This document shows, piece by piece, positions 42,715 to 51,792 of a DNA stretch of 64,000 nt. Position numbers and translations under genes: made by a program. The notes under the pieces were generated by a model. That model saw nothing but the letters and a program-made list of their open reading frames with translations, did no database searches and was not told the origin of the DNA. This DNA is from Halochromatium sp. (GTDB lineage: Bacteria > Pseudomonadota > Gammaproteobacteria > Chromatiales > Chromatiaceae): NCBI GenBank assembly GCA_010912705.1, contig POWB01000003.1, positions 124,001-188,000 on the forward strand. Direction: 5' to 3'. The number at the start of each line of letters is the position of its first letter. Position 1 is the stretch's first letter.

Positions 42715-44514
42715 TCAGTCATGACGGATCGGCGCTACCTTGAAGACCTCATCGAGGCTGGTCAAGCCTTGAGCAACCTTGAGGGCGCCACTGATGCGCA
42801 ATGGGCGCAGCCCCTTCTGATAGGCGAGACGGCGCAAGGCCGATTCGTCGTATTCCGCGGTGATCAGCTGTTTCGTTGCAGCCTCGAGGGTCAGGATCTC
42901 GTACAGGCCCAGGCGGCCTTGATAGCCGGTGTTGCGGCATTCCAGGCAGCCCTTGGGGGCGGCGATCCGCGCCGGGATCTTGAGCCTCCAGGGCTTGGTC
43001 AGGGCTTCCCAGACACTGACGTCAGGCTCGATGGCTTGCTTGCAGTGGGGGCAGAGTCGTCGCACCAATCGCTGGGCGACGACGCCGAGCAGAGTGGCCT
43101 GCAGCAGGTAGTGGGGCACGCCGATGTCGAGCAGGCGCGTGAGCGCAGCCGGGGCGTCGTTAGTGTGCAGGGTCGACAGCACCAGGTGACCGGTCAGGGA
43201 TGCCTGCACGGCCATCTCGGCGGTCTGCAGGTCGCGGATCTCGCCCACCATGACGATGTCTGGATCTTGGCGCATCAGCGTGCGGATGCCACTCGCGAAG
43301 TCGAGCCCGATGTTGTGCTGCACCTGCATCTGATTGAACGCCGGCTCGACCATCTCGATCGGGTCCTCGACAGTGCAGACGTTGACCTCGGGCGTCGCTA
43401 GGGTTCGCAGCGTTGAGTACAGCGTCGTCGTCTTGCCGGAGCCGGTCGGTCCGGTGATCAGGATGATGCCGTTGGGCTTGGCCACCATGGCCTTCCAGCG
43501 CCGCGCATCGTCCTCGGTGAAGCCGAGCGCGTCGAAGCCCTTGGTCAGCACCTCTGGATTGAAGATGCGGATGACCAGCTTCTCGCCGAAGGCGGTCGGC
43601 ATGGTCGACAGGCGCATCTCCAGCTCATGGCCGTCCTCGGCGCGCGTCTTGATTCGACCATCCTGGGGCCGGCGCTTTTCGGCCACGTCCATGCGCGCCA
43701 GGATCTTGATGCGGCTGGTGACCGCGGTCATGACCATGGGTGGTACCTGATAGACCGCATGCAGGATGCCGTCGATGCGGAAGCGGACGTTACCGGTCTC
43801 GCGTCGCGGTTCCAGGTGGATGTCGCTGGCGCGCTGGTCGCAGGCGTACTGCAGCAGCCAGTCGACGATGTGGACGATGTGACTGTCGTTGGCGTCGAGC
43901 ACGCTGGACTTGCCGAGCTCGACTAAGGCCTCGACGTTGTTGAAAACGAGCCTCTGACCAGCACCACCTTCCGCGGTCGCCCCTTTGATCGAGCTAGAGA
44001 CGCCGAAGAATTCATTCCGGTAACGCTCGATGTCACGTGGGTTGGCGACGACACGGACGATCTCACGCTTGAAGATGTGCCGGATCTGGTCGATCCAGCT
44101 GTTCAGGTAGGGCTCGGAGGTAGCGAAGACGGCCCGCTCGGCGGTGACCAGGACCGGCAGGATGCCATTCCAGGCCGCATAAGATGCGGTGATCAGATCG
44201 CCGACATTTGGTGCATCGATCTTTAGCGGGTCGATGCGCAGATAGTCGAGTCCAGACTGCTGCGCGAGCCAATAGGTCAGCTGCTCGAGCGTCACCAGCT
44301 GCTTCGGCGATTGAGCATCGGGAACCTTGGCATCGGCGATGATCTCCAGCGCATGACGCTGTGCCCGATCCTTCCGCGGCAGGGAATCGAGCACCTGCTG
44401 GGCCGACGCGGAGGTCAGGATGCCATCGCGGACCAGATCCTCCAGGACTTCGTCGACCGACAGGCGGTGATCGGCGCTGACAGGATCAGGATGCAAGGAT
44501 GGCGGATGGGGCAT
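42715..44514 (-). CDS. GspE/PilB-type secretion or pilus assembly ATPase
   Basis: A 599-residue hexameric ATPase of the type II secretion/type IV pilus family. An N-terminal GspE domain is followed by the ATPase core: GIILITGPTGSGKTTTLYS (Walker A), VCTVEDPIEMVEPAFNQMQV (Asp box), TLMRQDPDIVMVGEIRD (Walker B) and GHLVLSTLHTNDAP (His box). The zinc-binding tetracysteine CPHCKQ ... CLECRNTGYQGRLGLYE is present, as in GspE and PilB. No other gsp or pil genes are adjacent, so which machine it drives is open. The 5' end has two ATGs close together; the first is used. Confidence 0.92.
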   Translation of the reverse strand: MPHPPSLHPDPVSADHRLSVDEVLEDLVRDGILTSASAQQVLDSLPRKDRAQRHALEIIADAKVPDAQSPKQLVTLEQLTYWLAQQSGLDYLRIDPLKIDAPNVGDLITASYAAWNGILPVLVTAERAVFATSEPYLNSWIDQIRHIFKREIVRVVANPRDIERYRNEFFGVSSSIKGATAEGGAGQRLVFNNVEALVELGKSSVLDANDSHIVHIVDWLLQYACDQRASDIHLEPRRETGNVRFRIDGILHAVYQVPPMVMTAVTSRIKILARMDVAEKRRPQDGRIKTRAEDGHELEMRLSTMPTAFGEKLVIRIFNPEVLTKGFDALGFTEDDARRWKAMVAKPNGIILITGPTGSGKTTTLYSTLRTLATPEVNVCTVEDPIEMVEPAFNQMQVQHNIGLDFASGIRTLMRQDPDIVMVGEIRDLQTAEMAVQASLTGHLVLSTLHTNDAPAALTRLLDIGVPHYLLQATLLGVVAQRLVRRLCPHCKQAIEPDVSVWEALTKPWRLKIPARIAAPKGCLECRNTGYQGRLGLYEILTLEAATKQLITAEYDESALRRLAYQKGLRPLRISGALKVAQGLTSLDEVFKVAPIRHD

Positions 44515-44631
44515 GAGCGTTCTACAGGAACCCTAAGGATAACTTGCGTCATTGTGGGAGATCAGGAGCTTGCGGACAACGGCATCGAGCTTATGACCAA
44601 GCAACGGTTGGTGCTCAAGGATTGCGACAGC

Positions 44632-44655
44632 TGTTGTGACGATTGTTGTGACGAT
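44632..44655 (+). repeat. 12-bp direct repeat before the penicillin-binding protein gene
   Basis: TGTTGTGACGAT occurs twice back to back in the divergent gap between the GspE-like ATPase and the penicillin-binding protein gene. It might be a regulator's tandem site; no promoter is clear nearby. Confidence 0.5.
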
Positions 44656-44716
44656 TGACCGGGGGGGTACCGCTGAGCAAGCCAGATAACAGGGAAGACA
44701 GGCCTTGTTCTCGGGT

Positions 44717-46330
44717 ATGCTTGCGCCTGCTATGGACCTGCTCAACGATCTCTTCCGCTCCCCGCCTTGGGAGGCTGTGCGCCTCGGCCTGCATCTGGCG
44801 TTTGGCTTGGCGCTGCTGTTTTGGCTTTGGCAGGCCTTTCAGCTACGGCATGCGGTGCCGCTGCGGCATCTGGCTAAGCCGCGCGCTTGGCTGCTGCCGG
44901 CGATTGTGCTGATCAGCCTAGCGTTGACCGCGATCCTCGCCTACCAGGCCACCTGGCAGCTCGGGGGCACGGCGCGACCCCAGTTCATCGCCTTCATGCA
45001 GTCGCATGATCGCCGCCAATTCAATCCCGCGCATTGGATTCAGCGCGGCCGCATCCTCGACCAGCGTGGGCGGGTCTTGGCCGAGACCAGGAATCGTGAT
45101 GGCGCTGCCGAGCGCATCTATCCCTATGGGTTGATCTTTGCGCATACGGTTGGCTATGCCGATGCGCGCTTTGGCCTCAACGGGGTGGAGGCGATGGCCA
45201 ATCGTGCGCTGAATGGCTCGACGCTGGACAGCCTCGATGATTGGAGTGAGCTTGGACGTCAGGTGCTGACTCAGAGCAAGCGCCCGCGCGGGCAGGATCT
45301 GGTGACCACCCTCGACGCCGAGCTGCAGCAGTTCGCAGTCGAGCAGATTGCAGCAGCAAAACCGGTGGGCCGGGGTGCAGTGGTGATGCTGCGTCCCGCG
45401 GACGGTGCGGTGTTGGTGATGGCGAGCGTGCCGGGCTTCGATCCCAATCAACTGCAACCGACGCTGTTCAGCGGCGGCGACCCAACGACACCGTTGCTGA
45501 ACCGCGCCACTCAGGGTCAGTATCCACCGGGCTCGACCTTCAAGGTGATCCTGGCCGCGCAGGCGCTCGAAAACGGCTTCCGTGGTCGCCTGGATTGTCC
45601 GGCCGACGGCTATACCACCTCGAGTCGGTACCGGCCGATCCGTGATCACGAGTATTACGAGGCGCGGCGCGCAGGTCGGTCTTGGGCGGGGCTAGGAGTG
45701 CTCGATCTGCCGACGGCACTGGCCAAGTCATCGAACGTCTTCTTCGCGCAGCTCGGTGTGCTCGGTGGTCATGCGGCACTGGCAAAGACTGGCGAGCGGC
45801 TGCGCTTCAATCAAGCGATCGAGTTTGTCGGCGGCCCTTCGGGAACCCTGCATCTACAATCCGCACAGCTCCGGCCAATCCCTGAGTCTGATCGCTATGG
45901 CTTAGCGCAGGCGTCGATCGGCCAGGGTCGTGTCACGGCGACGCCGGCCTACATGGCGATGGTCGCCGCAGCGATTGCCAATGAGGGGGTGGCGATGCGG
46001 CCACGCCTACTGCGCGATACCCAGCCCGAGACGCTCGCAAGGTTCATGAGCGCCGATACCGCGCGCAGGCTCCAAGCCATGCTCAGGCGCGCGGTCACCG
46101 CGGGCACCGGCAAAGGCATCGAGACCGCCGGGCTCGAGATCGCCGGCAAGACCGGCACCGCCGAGAACCCGCAAGGCGCCTCACACAGCTGGTTCATCGG
46201 CTTCGCCCCGGCCTCGGCACCACGGCTCGCATTCGCCGTCTTGGTCGAGCACGGCGGCTATGGCTCGACGGTGGCTGCGCCGATCGCCCGTGATCTGCTG
46301 CTCAAAGCGGCTGAGCAAGGGTTGCTCTGA
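44717..46330 (+). CDS. class B penicillin-binding protein (transpeptidase)
   Basis: A protein of about 537 residues, a peptidoglycan transpeptidase without the glycosyltransferase domain. Two N-terminal hydrophobic segments (about 25-45 and 60-75) anchor it. The transpeptidase motifs are SxxK in YPPGSTFKVILAAQ, SxN in LAKSSNVFFAQL, and KTG in EIAGKTGTAENP. A pedestal-like domain precedes them (WIQRGRILDQRGRVLAETRN). It is shorter than FtsI and MrdA and resembles the PbpA type that pairs with an FtsW/RodA homologue. That partner lies at 50.3 kb, cut off by the accessory insert. Starts at 44717 and 44732 are alternatives without a strong ribosome binding site. Confidence 0.9.
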   Translation: MLAPAMDLLNDLFRSPPWEAVRLGLHLAFGLALLFWLWQAFQLRHAVPLRHLAKPRAWLLPAIVLISLALTAILAYQATWQLGGTARPQFIAFMQSHDRRQFNPAHWIQRGRILDQRGRVLAETRNRDGAAERIYPYGLIFAHTVGYADARFGLNGVEAMANRALNGSTLDSLDDWSELGRQVLTQSKRPRGQDLVTTLDAELQQFAVEQIAAAKPVGRGAVVMLRPADGAVLVMASVPGFDPNQLQPTLFSGGDPTTPLLNRATQGQYPPGSTFKVILAAQALENGFRGRLDCPADGYTTSSRYRPIRDHEYYEARRAGRSWAGLGVLDLPTALAKSSNVFFAQLGVLGGHAALAKTGERLRFNQAIEFVGGPSGTLHLQSAQLRPIPESDRYGLAQASIGQGRVTATPAYMAMVAAAIANEGVAMRPRLLRDTQPETLARFMSADTARRLQAMLRRAVTAGTGKGIETAGLEIAGKTGTAENPQGASHSWFIGFAPASAPRLAFAVLVEHGGYGSTVAAPIARDLLLKAAEQGLL

Positions 46331-46380
46331 GTCGCTTCTTATAAAAAGGGGCCAGGCTCAATATCTGCTATGCTGAACTG

Positions 46381-47124
46381 ATGCCACGCCGCCCACGCAT
46401 CCATCTTGATGGTGTCCCGCTACATATTGTGCAGCGCGGGCATAATCGCAGTGCCTGTTTCTTTACCGATCAAGATCGCCAGTCGTATCTCAACTGGCTG
46501 CACGAGGCCTTGCAGCGCGAGCATTGCCAACTGCATGCTTATGTGCTGATGACGAACCATGTTCACCTGCTGATCACGCCGCAGCAAGCGGCATCGGTCT
46601 CGCGGGTGATCATCTCGGTGGGACGACGCTACGTGCAGGCCATCAATCGTGCCTATGGGCGCACGGGGACGCTCTGGGATAGCCGCTACAAGTCCTCGCT
46701 GGTGCAGACCCAGCGTTATTTGCTGCTGTGTCAGCGTTACATCGAGCTCAATCCGGTGCGCGCTGGTCTTGTCTCCGACCCTGGTGACTATCCCTGGTCG
46801 AGCTATCGGGCCAACGCCCTCGGGCAGGCAAACGGGCTCCTGACAGCGCACGCCGAATATCTGGCCCTCGCGACCGATGAAGAGACACGACGCCTGCACT
46901 ACCGCGGGTTATTTGGCAGCGAGATGGACGCGGAGCCGATCACTGACCTGCGTCTAGCGCTCCAGCAGAATCAACCGATCGGTGACAGCCGCTTCTATGC
47001 TGAGATCGAAGCGATGACCGGTCAGCGTCGGGAGCTAAAGAAGCGTGGCCGTCCACGCCAGCGCGATACAGCTGCGATCGAAGCGCTTGTCGATGGCGAG
47101 GCCCAGCAAAGGCTTCCACTTTGA
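46381..47124 (+). CDS. REP-associated tyrosine transposase (RAYT, Y1 type)
   Basis: A 247-residue HUH-endonuclease of the RAYT group related to IS200/IS605. The opening MPRRPRIHLDGVPLHIVQRGHNR, the HUH motif in YVLMTNHVHLLI and the catalytic tyrosine region INRAYGRTGTLWDSRYKSS are all present. CQRYIELNPVRAGLV is a family signature. Such enzymes nick and move REP sequences and seldom transpose themselves. The C-terminus is arginine-rich (KKRGRPRQRD). No accessory TnpB is present. It is flanked by inverted REP-like repeats and separates the penicillin-binding protein from the helicase fusion. Confidence 0.93.
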   Translation: MPRRPRIHLDGVPLHIVQRGHNRSACFFTDQDRQSYLNWLHEALQREHCQLHAYVLMTNHVHLLITPQQAASVSRVIISVGRRYVQAINRAYGRTGTLWDSRYKSSLVQTQRYLLLCQRYIELNPVRAGLVSDPGDYPWSSYRANALGQANGLLTAHAEYLALATDEETRRLHYRGLFGSEMDAEPITDLRLALQQNQPIGDSRFYAEIEAMTGQRRELKKRGRPRQRDTAAIEALVDGEAQQRLPL

Positions 47125-47156
47125 AAGATCGATTTGTTCAGGCGATTAAAGATAAT

Positions 47157-47209
47157 AACCACCGATGAACACCGAGAGAAATAGCGAGGATCTGTGTCCA
47201 TCTGTGGTT
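47157..47209. repeat. hairpin repeat (AACCACxGATGxACACxGA type)
   Basis: A 53-bp imperfect inverted repeat. The left arm AACCACCGATGAACACCGAG (47157-47176) pairs with ATCTGTGTCCATCTGTGGTT (47190-47209), with three or four mismatches. Sequences of this kind (CACAGATGAACACAGAT) recur in many bacterial genomes without a known function. I see no other copy in the window. Confidence 0.6.
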
Positions 47210-47342
47210 CTGCTTGCAAGAGGCTGTTGTTGTCTCCTGATCCGTCAAGCTCTACGCCCTGTCGTGCAAGCGTTTTCGGCAATGGCCTAAGGCTGGTCCT
47301 TATTGAGCCTGGCCCCTTTTAGATGCTTTTAGATGAGCTCGC

Positions 47343-50198
47343 ATGAAGATTCTTACCTACCGCGGCCTAGATACTCACAGCATCCCTGGCTACGAGAAGC
47401 TTGTCGCCCACCTGAGCGCGGATGATTTTCGCTCCGCCGATGTGAAGAAGATCGGCGATAACCTGTATCGCGCGCGGCTTGATCGTAGCAATCGCTTGCT
47501 GTTCAGCCTCTATCGCCACGAGGGCGAGCGCTATGCGCTGGTGTTGGAGTACATCCCCCAGCACGCCTACGACAAATCCCGCTTTCTCGGCCGTGGCGCC
47601 CAGATCGATGAGGAGCGCATCCCCGCAGTGACCGCGGAGGCCGCTGACGAGGCGCCAGAGCTGCCCTACGTCAATCCGACCCTGCCGCGCTTCCATCTGC
47701 TCGACAAGGTGCTCTCGTTCGACGACGATCAGGAGCAGGTCTATCAGCAGCCGCCACCGCTAGTGATCATCGGCTCCGCCGGCAGCGGTAAGACCGCGCT
47801 GACGCTAGAGAAGATGAAGGATGCGCGCGGTGACATCCTCTATGTCACTCGCTCGGCCTTTCTGGTCCAGAACGCCCGCGAGCTGTACTACGCCAACGGC
47901 TGGGATAACGACGATCAGCAGGTCGACTTCCTCTCGTTTCGCGAGTACCTGGAGAGCATCCATGTGCCGGAGGGCAAGGAGATCACGCCGCGGGTGTTCG
48001 CCGGCTGGGCTGGGCGTCATCGTCTGCCCAAGGATCTGAAAGACAGCCACCAGCTGTTCGAGGAGTTTCAAGGCGCGATCACCGGCACTGACCCAGAATC
48101 CGCCTACCTCAGCCGCGAGGCCTATCTCGGCCTCGGCGTGAAGCAGTCGATCTATCCGCCTGAGGCCCGCGCCGGCGTCTACGACCTGTTCGAGAAGTAT
48201 CTGCGCTTCCTCGATGAGGAGGGCTGGTTCGACACCAATCTGATCAGCCACGCCTGGCTGCAACGAGTGCAGCCGCGCTACGACTTCGTCGTCGTCGACG
48301 AGGTGCAGGATCTGACCAACGTGCAGTTGCTGCTGATCCTGCGGTCGCTGCGCGACAGCAGCGGTTTCCTGCTCTGTGGTGATTCGAACCAGATCGTCCA
48401 TCCCAACTTCTTCTCTTGGTCCAAGGTCAAGACGCTGTTCTGGCGCGAGCAGGCCGATGCGTCCAAGACGGCGACGGGCACTGAGCTGATCCGCATCCTC
48501 AACGCCAACTTCCGCAACTCGCCTCAGGTCACCGAGATCGCCAACCGCTTGCTGCACATCAAGCACGCCCGCTTCGGCTCGGTCGACAAGGAGAGCAATT
48601 ATCTGGTACGTAGCTGTGGTCCGGCGCGCGGCCGCGTCGGCCTGCTGCAGGATAGCGAGCAGATCAAACGCGATCTCGACCGGCGCACCGCCGCCTCGGC
48701 CCGCTTCGCCATCCTGGTCTTACACCCAGAGCAGAAGGCCGAGGTGCGCAAGCATTTTCGCACCCCCCTGGTGTTCTCGATCCACGAGGCCAAGGGTCTG
48801 GAATACGAGAACGTGCTGCTGTACGGCTTCCTCTCCAGCGAGGAGAAACGTTTTCGCGACATCGCCGGCCAGCTCAGCGAGGCCGATCTGCAGGGCGAGC
48901 TACGCTATGCCCGCAGTCGCGACAAGAGCGACAAGTCCTTAGAAATCTATAAGTTCTACATCAACGCGCTGTACGTGGCGGTGACCCGCGCGGTCAAGAA
49001 CCTGTACCTGATCGAGCCGCGGCCGAAACAGCAGCTGCTCGCCCTGCTCGGGCTGACCGAGATCCACGAGGGCGTCGACGATATCGAAGAACAGACCTCG
49101 AGCCTGGAGGAATGGCGCAAAGAGGCCCATCGCCTCGAGCTGCAGGGCAAGGACGAGCAGGCCGCGGACATCCGCGAGCAGATCCTCAAGCAGCGCGAGG
49201 TGCCCTGGACCGTGCTGCGCGGTGAGGCGCTAGCGGAGTTGGAACAGAAGGCGCTTGAGCAGGGCGAGAAGAAGGCCGGCATCGGGCTGATGGAGTATGC
49301 GCTGGTCTATCGCGACCAACGCCTGATGAATCGACTGATCCAGCAAGGCTTGAAGGCCGCCAAGCAGCCAGACAAGGCCCTCTCGATGTTGGAGAAGAAG
49401 CACTTCTTCAACTACGGGCTCAAGCATGCCACCGGCGTGCTACGCGAGGTGGATCAATACGGCGTCGACTTTCGTAACATCTTTGGCCAGACCCCCTTGA
49501 TGATCGCTAGCCGCACCGGCAATGCTGAGCTGATCGAGCTGCTGCTGGACCGCGACGCCGACACCAGTCTGGTCGACGGCAATGGGCTGAACGCCTTTCA
49601 GATCGCCCTGGACCGCGCCTGCGCCGATGAACGCTTCGCGCGCACCAAGCTGCCGGCGGTGTTCGAGCGCCTGGCACCACCCAGCATCGACATCCAGGTC
49701 GACGCCCGCCTGATCAAGCTCGATCGGCGAATTATGGAGTATCTGATGCTCTGCATCGCCATGGTGCTGTTCTACCAGCGCCTCGGCGAGCGTTGGGCGC
49801 AGCGACGTCACCTACTGTCAGCGCCCGATTTCGTCGATGTGCTGGAGCATTTTCCGGAATCCATTGTCCCCGTGCGGCGCAAGAAGCGGCCTTACATCTC
49901 CTCGATTTTGTCGAAGAACGAGATCAATCGCGATGCGCCCTACAATCGCAAGCTGTTTCAGCGCTGGAAGCAGGGGCATTATCTGCTCAACCCGCAGCTC
50001 TCGCTGCGCATTGAAGGCCAGTGGTGCCGCATCTATGAACTGCTACAGCCGCAACGACTCGCAGCGCAGTTGCGTGATCCGGTTCGCTGGGGCAGCCATG
50101 TCTGGGATCCCAACGAAGACACAGAACGGGCCATGGAGCAGCTGCGAGCGAGGTTGAAAGCGCTCAATGAGGGTGCCGATTTGACGAAGCTGCATTGA
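47343..50198 (+). CDS. RelE-like/SF1 UvrD-type helicase/ankyrin-repeat fusion protein
   Basis: A 951-residue soluble protein with an unusual layout. Residues 1-80 resemble RelE/ParE toxins (IGDNLYRARLDRSNRLLFSL, then LEYIPQHAYDKSRFL). The UvrD-like SF1 core follows: Walker A GSAGSGKTAL (144-153), Walker B VVVDEVQDLTN (316-326), LLCGDSNQIVHP (343-354), LNANFRNSP (386-394), SIHEAKGLEYENVLLYGF (479-496) and YVAVTRAVKNLYL (544-556). A helical linker leads to one or two ankyrin repeats (NIFGQTPLMIASRTGNAELIELLLDRDAD, about 712-740) and a 190-residue C-terminus of no recognised family. It probably unwinds or handles nucleic acid and binds a partner through ankyrins. It lies between a transposase unit and the SEDS gene. 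Confidence 0.85.
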   Translation: MKILTYRGLDTHSIPGYEKLVAHLSADDFRSADVKKIGDNLYRARLDRSNRLLFSLYRHEGERYALVLEYIPQHAYDKSRFLGRGAQIDEERIPAVTAEAADEAPELPYVNPTLPRFHLLDKVLSFDDDQEQVYQQPPPLVIIGSAGSGKTALTLEKMKDARGDILYVTRSAFLVQNARELYYANGWDNDDQQVDFLSFREYLESIHVPEGKEITPRVFAGWAGRHRLPKDLKDSHQLFEEFQGAITGTDPESAYLSREAYLGLGVKQSIYPPEARAGVYDLFEKYLRFLDEEGWFDTNLISHAWLQRVQPRYDFVVVDEVQDLTNVQLLLILRSLRDSSGFLLCGDSNQIVHPNFFSWSKVKTLFWREQADASKTATGTELIRILNANFRNSPQVTEIANRLLHIKHARFGSVDKESNYLVRSCGPARGRVGLLQDSEQIKRDLDRRTAASARFAILVLHPEQKAEVRKHFRTPLVFSIHEAKGLEYENVLLYGFLSSEEKRFRDIAGQLSEADLQGELRYARSRDKSDKSLEIYKFYINALYVAVTRAVKNLYLIEPRPKQQLLALLGLTEIHEGVDDIEEQTSSLEEWRKEAHRLELQGKDEQAADIREQILKQREVPWTVLRGEALAELEQKALEQGEKKAGIGLMEYALVYRDQRLMNRLIQQGLKAAKQPDKALSMLEKKHFFNYGLKHATGVLREVDQYGVDFRNIFGQTPLMIASRTGNAELIELLLDRDADTSLVDGNGLNAFQIALDRACADERFARTKLPAVFERLAPPSIDIQVDARLIKLDRRIMEYLMLCIAMVLFYQRLGERWAQRRHLLSAPDFVDVLEHFPESIVPVRRKKRPYISSILSKNEINRDAPYNRKLFQRWKQGHYLLNPQLSLRIEGQWCRIYELLQPQRLAAQLRDPVRWGSHVWDPNEDTERAMEQLRARLKALNEGADLTKLH

Positions 50199-50274
50199 AC
50201 GGATACTGCGCCGCCTGCGGGCACCATGGCAGGGTCCACACCGGCCTGGTTCTCCTGGTTCTGATGAGCTAGCC

Positions 50275-51651
50275 ATGGCCGCTCGTGGTAAACCAATCAG
50301 TCTCGGGGATTACTGGCAGCTGCGCGCACCTGAGCGACGATTGCTGCTCTGGTCGCTGCTGATTGCGCTGCTGGGCTATCTGATGTTGCTCGGCGCCGGG
50401 CCAAAGGATGGGCTGGACTTGCAGCTCAGCGCCTTGATCCCCTTTCTGGTCTACCTGGGTGCCTTCCTCAGCGCCCATCTGTTGATGGTGCTCGCGCGCT
50501 TCCGTGGCGATCAACTGCTGCTGCCGTTGGCGGCGCTGCTGAGCGCGATCGGCCTGATCGCACAGTCACGTACCGGTGTCTTTGCCTCGCCATCGCCTGG
50601 CTTGGAAAAGCTGATCCTGGTGCCGCTCGGCGTCGCCTTGATGCTGAGCATCGCCATCGCCGGCCGCACTGGGCGCTATCATCTCGCAGCGCGCGCGACC
50701 TGGCTCTGGGCTGGGCTCTCACTGCTGCTGATCGCGTTGGTGCTGGTGACCGGCCAACGCTATCGCGGCGCCGTCTACGGGCTGGGTTTTATCACCCCGA
50801 CCGAGCTGCTGAAGCTGACCATGGTGCTGTTCACCGCGGCCTTTATCAATCGCCATCTCAAGCCGCTCAGTCGCTGGCCTGGTCTGCTGCCACCGCTGCG
50901 AGCGCTCTGGCCGCTGCTGCTGGTCTGGGGGCTGCTGCTGGCGATGCTACTGCTGCAGCGCGACCTTGGGCTGGTGCTGATCCTGGGGTTGACGCTGCTC
51001 GCGGTCTTGGCCGCTGGCACCCGCCATCCTGGTTATCTGCTCTACGGCTTGACGCTAGCGGGTGCGGCGGGCGCCGCGCTGATCAGCTTGTTCACTCACG
51101 GCCAGCGCCGCATTGATGTCTGGCTGAACCCCTTCTCCGATCCGACCGGCGCCGGTTGGCAGGTCTTGCAAGGTCTGTCTGGGATGTATGCGGGCGGACT
51201 CTGGGGCGAGGGCTTTAGCGAGGCACGTCCACGCTATACGCCGATTGCCGAGTCAGACCTGATCTATGCGGTCTGGGCCGAAGAGCTGGGCTTCGTTGGC
51301 AGTCTGCTGTTGCTGCTGCTGTTTGCGGTGCTGATGGCGCGTCTGTTGACCCTGGCGGCACGCGCGCGCACCCCTTTCGGGCTGATGGCGGCAACCGGCG
51401 TGGCGACCGTGTTGAGTGTGCAGACCTTGCTCAATATCGGCGGCGTCACCAAGGCCCTGCCGCTCACCGGGATTACGCTGCCGCTGATCAGCCATGGCGG
51501 CAGCAGCCTGCTGACGGTCTTTGCCAGCCTCGGCCTGGTGTTCGCGATCTCCGATGGTGAGCCGGTCAAGTCGCGGGCGAAGACTTCGCCGCCACAGCCA
51601 AAGACTGCAAGGTCGAGCCGAGCCAAACCGACTGGCAAGCGCTCTAGTTAG
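50275..51651 (+). CDS. FtsW/RodA/SpoVE (SEDS) family peptidoglycan polymerase
   Basis: A 458-residue membrane protein with about 12 hydrophobic segments, of the SEDS family that polymerises lipid II into glycan strands. TPTELLKLTMVLFTAAF, LLLQRDLGLVLILGLTLL and LTGITLPLISHGGSSLLTVFASLGLVF are family signatures; the aspartate in QRDLG is the likely catalytic residue. The C-terminal tail is basic (KSRAKTSPPQPKTARSSRAK). It belongs with the class B penicillin-binding protein at 44.7 kb, as these partners are normally adjacent. Here 3.9 kb separates them. ATG 50275 lies 76 bp after the helicase gene. Confidence 0.88.
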   Translation: MAARGKPISLGDYWQLRAPERRLLLWSLLIALLGYLMLLGAGPKDGLDLQLSALIPFLVYLGAFLSAHLLMVLARFRGDQLLLPLAALLSAIGLIAQSRTGVFASPSPGLEKLILVPLGVALMLSIAIAGRTGRYHLAARATWLWAGLSLLLIALVLVTGQRYRGAVYGLGFITPTELLKLTMVLFTAAFINRHLKPLSRWPGLLPPLRALWPLLLVWGLLLAMLLLQRDLGLVLILGLTLLAVLAAGTRHPGYLLYGLTLAGAAGAALISLFTHGQRRIDVWLNPFSDPTGAGWQVLQGLSGMYAGGLWGEGFSEARPRYTPIAESDLIYAVWAEELGFVGSLLLLLLFAVLMARLLTLAARARTPFGLMAATGVATVLSVQTLLNIGGVTKALPLTGITLPLISHGGSSLLTVFASLGLVFAISDGEPVKSRAKTSPPQPKTARSSRAKPTGKRSS

Positions 51652-51792
51652 TCACCGCCATCAATGATGCCGCCGACGTCACCGGTAGACAGAGGGTTGC
51701 CACTAGTTGGCCCAGGGAACGCTGGGGTGCGGCCTCCGTATAATATCAATCAGATGGTGCCATGTCGCTTAGACGACACAAGAAAAAGAGAT

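Larger units (their letters stand above)
46344..47320 (+). mobile_element. REP-associated transposase element with perfect 20-bp inverted repeats
   Basis: A 977-bp unit bounded by perfect inverted repeats of 20 bp: AAAAGGGGCCAGGCTCAATA at 46344-46363 and its reverse complement at 47301-47320. It contains one Y1/HUH transposase gene and, behind it, a 53-bp hairpin repeat. Y1 elements do not usually carry IS-like inverted ends. This looks instead like a REP-associated (RAYT) unit in which two REP sequences in opposite orientation bracket the gene. It sits directly after the penicillin-binding protein stop. Confidence 0.8.

Noticed and set aside
42250..43401. plus-strand ORF of 383 codons
   Set aside because: Antisense to yajD and the GspE-like ATPase, which have firm motifs.
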